Shown here piece by piece: positions 62,725 through 64,000 of a DNA stretch of 64,000 bases. Source of the stretch: Alienimonas californiensis (GTDB lineage: Bacteria > Planctomycetota > Planctomycetia > Planctomycetales > Planctomycetaceae). The position numbers and the translations under genes were made by a program. The notes under the pieces were generated by a model that made no database searches, was not told where the DNA came from, and worked only from the letters and a program-made list of their open reading frames with translations. Position 1 is the stretch's first letter. The number at the start of each line of letters is the position of its first letter. Location: assembly GCF_007743815.1 (NCBI RefSeq), contig NZ_CP036265.1, positions 1,390,501-1,454,500 of the forward strand, in the 5' to 3' direction.

Positions 62725-62944
62725 GAGTGAGCGGGAGCGGCGGGGGTCTTGGACGGGTGGATGCGGGACTCACGTCCCGCCCCACCTACGCCGGTCGCGG
62801 TTCCCGCCTGACGCGGCGGGCAAAAAAGAACGGCCCGCACGCCCAACAGCGTGCAGGCCGTCATTGGCCGAAACAGATCGGCCCGGGGACGCCAAGGTAG
62901 CGAAGGCACTTCTGCTGCCCGTACGTGCCTCTGACACAGACCCC
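62725..62944. other. Region between DUF1232 and the CRISPR array
   Basis: Holds the leftward terminator at 62821-62860 and no gene. The ~80 bases between the terminator and the first repeat show no further repeat copy or AT-rich leader, consistent with this being the leader-distal side of the array. Confidence 0.6.
62821..62860 (-). terminator. Intrinsic terminator reading leftward
   Basis: A near-perfect 12-bp hairpin (62831-62842 with 62849-62860, one mismatch, six-base loop) is followed on the minus strand by a run of six T (A6 on the plus strand at 62822-62827). It lies immediately left of the CRISPR array and upstream of the minus-strand DUF1232 gene, so it would stop transcripts that read the array leftward and keep them out of DUF1232. 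Confidence 0.85.
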
Positions 62945-64000
62945 GTTTCAACCCGCCTGGTTAGCGGAAGCTCGGTGGGGTGAGGTCGAATACTACGAGC
63001 AATTGTTCGACGGGCAGTGGTTTTAACCCGCCTGCGTAGCGGAAACCCGGTGGGACGTGCCCACCAAGGGGCTCCCCAACGCGGCCCATCGGGGCACCAT
63101 GTTTCAACCCGCCTGCGTAGCGGATGCCCGGCGGGGCTCGGCGAGGGCCGGGCGATCTACAAAGACCCCGTCACCGACGAGTTTCAACCCGCCTGAGTAG
63201 CGGAAGCCCGGTGGGGCGGCGTGGACATCGCCAACTACCTCGGCAAGGTGCTGGTCAAGTTTCAACCCGCCTGCGTAGCGGAAGCCCGGTGGGTCGGCGA
63301 TGCACAAGTGCAACTTGAAGACCCCGCACCGCTTGTTTCAACCCGCCTGCGTAGCGGAAGCCCGGTGGGGCATCACGCGGGTCGACCACCTGAACGGCTG
63401 CGTGTTCTTTCACGTGTTTCAACCCGCCTGCGTAGCGGAAGCCCGGTGGGGCACGTTCAAGACCTGTTCCACACGGACGACGTGGTCGCCATCTGGTTTC
63501 AACCCGCCTGCGTAGCGGAAGCCCGGTGAGGCGACGGCCCGAACCTGCGGACCCTGCTCGCCGGTTCGCCCTATTTCAACCCGCCTAGTTAGCGGAAGGC
63601 CGGTGGGGCCCAATCTACAGCATCGACTGGGCGACGATGTACTACTACGCCCTGTTTCAACCCGCCTGCGTAGCGGAAGCCCGGTGGGGCGATGAACGAC
63701 TTCGTCGAGTTCTTCGAGGACCAGATCTGGGGGTTTCAACCCGCCTGGATAGCGGAAGCCCTGTGATGCCAAGCCGTTCGACAAGGCCCTGCTGGCGGAG
63801 CGTGTGCGGACGCTGGTGTTTCAACCCGCCCGCGTAGCGGAAGCCCGGTGGGACGCCCCCATCCCCAATCTCTCCGTCGGCCAGTCGGTCACGTTTCAAC
63901 CCGCCTGAGTAGCGGAAGCCCGGTGGGGCGACGTGCTGTGCGTCGTGGACGACTGCTGCGTCACCTGCTGGCCGTTTCAACCCGCCTGCGTCGCGGAGGC
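62945..64000 (-). CRISPR. CRISPR array, at least 14 repeats of 36 nt, runs off the window
   Basis: Repeat units start at 62945, 63020, 63101, 63181, 63259, 63335, 63416, 63496, 63573, 63654, 63733, 63818, 63893 and 63974 (last one truncated). On the plus strand they begin GTTTCAACCCGCC and end CCCGGTGGGG. Spacers are 39-49 nt, mostly 40-45. The complement ends in GTTGAAAC, the usual 8-nt crRNA 5' tag, so crRNA is probably made from the minus strand and the leader lies beyond 64000. Many repeats differ from consensus by one to six bases (for example those at 62945, 63020, 63573, 63733 and 63974). It is served by the Cas6 and Cmr genes to its left; no cas1/cas2 is seen. Confidence 0.97.

Noticed and set aside
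63104..63980. Several short open frames within the CRISPR array on both strands
   Set aside because: They are generated by the 36-nt repeats (a multiple of three) and read the repeat as a recurring peptide; not genes.

Overview
The window is a very GC-rich chromosomal segment from a planctomycete (Planctomycetota, Pirellulales/Planctomycetales type). The assignment rests on protein families that are hallmarks of that phylum: a DUF1592-type cytochrome/PSD protein paired with a DUF1552 protein, a DUF1559 pseudopilin-like protein, a DUF1080 protein, a very large DUF1583-like protein, and dense, translationally coupled operons with GTG/TTG starts. No rRNA or tRNA gene was recognised.

Layout. 1-6.6 kb: 3' part of a giant secreted-type protein and a cytochrome P450. 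6.6-10.7 kb (minus): DUF1592 + DUF1552 pair. 10.9-14.5 kb (minus): multi-PAS/GAF hybrid histidine kinase and a tiny HisKA-like protein. 14.7-23.3 kb (plus): six genes, five joined by 4-base overlaps: YidR/DUF3748 propeller, Na+/solute symporter, DapA-family aldolase, FGGY kinase, sulfatase and fucose-isomerase-like protein, probably for uptake and breakdown of a sulfated (deoxy)sugar. 23.3-28.6 kb: small His/Cys-rich exported protein, then DUF58, transglutaminase and MoxR genes. 28.6-31.4 kb: His-rich lipoprotein, permease and Fur-family regulator, probably metal handling. 31.7-35.9 kb: DUF1559, a MerC-PQQ-propeller fusion, and DUF1080.

36-41 kb is an accessory patch. Two broken tyrosine-recombinase tails (about 36.0-36.5 and 40.2-40.6 kb) bracket five unrecognised genes. 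41.1-47.6 kb has a GYF-domain membrane protein divergent from a three-gene operon of LPP20/FlgT-like exported proteins.

48.2-64 kb is a type III-B CRISPR-Cas locus: csx15, cas10/cmr2 (GGDE instead of GGDD), cmr3, cmr4, cmr5, cmr6, cmr1. A tightly overlapping signalling module follows: a sigma-factor-like protein, two unrecognised proteins (273 and 394 aa), a Lon-protease-CARF fusion with an intact Ser160/Lys202 dyad, a two-helix membrane protein, and Cas6. The simplest reading is that Cas10 makes cyclic oligoadenylate on target RNA binding, the CARF domain of the Lon fusion senses it, and the protease cuts a neighbouring protein to release the sigma-like factor. That logic parallels the CalpL-CalpT-CalpS system, but with CARF in place of SAVED and with unfamiliar partners. 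This is the most interesting part of the window. The CRISPR array (at least 14 degenerate 36-nt repeats) runs off the right edge, is probably transcribed leftward, and ends at a strong leftward intrinsic terminator. No cas1 or cas2 is present in the window.
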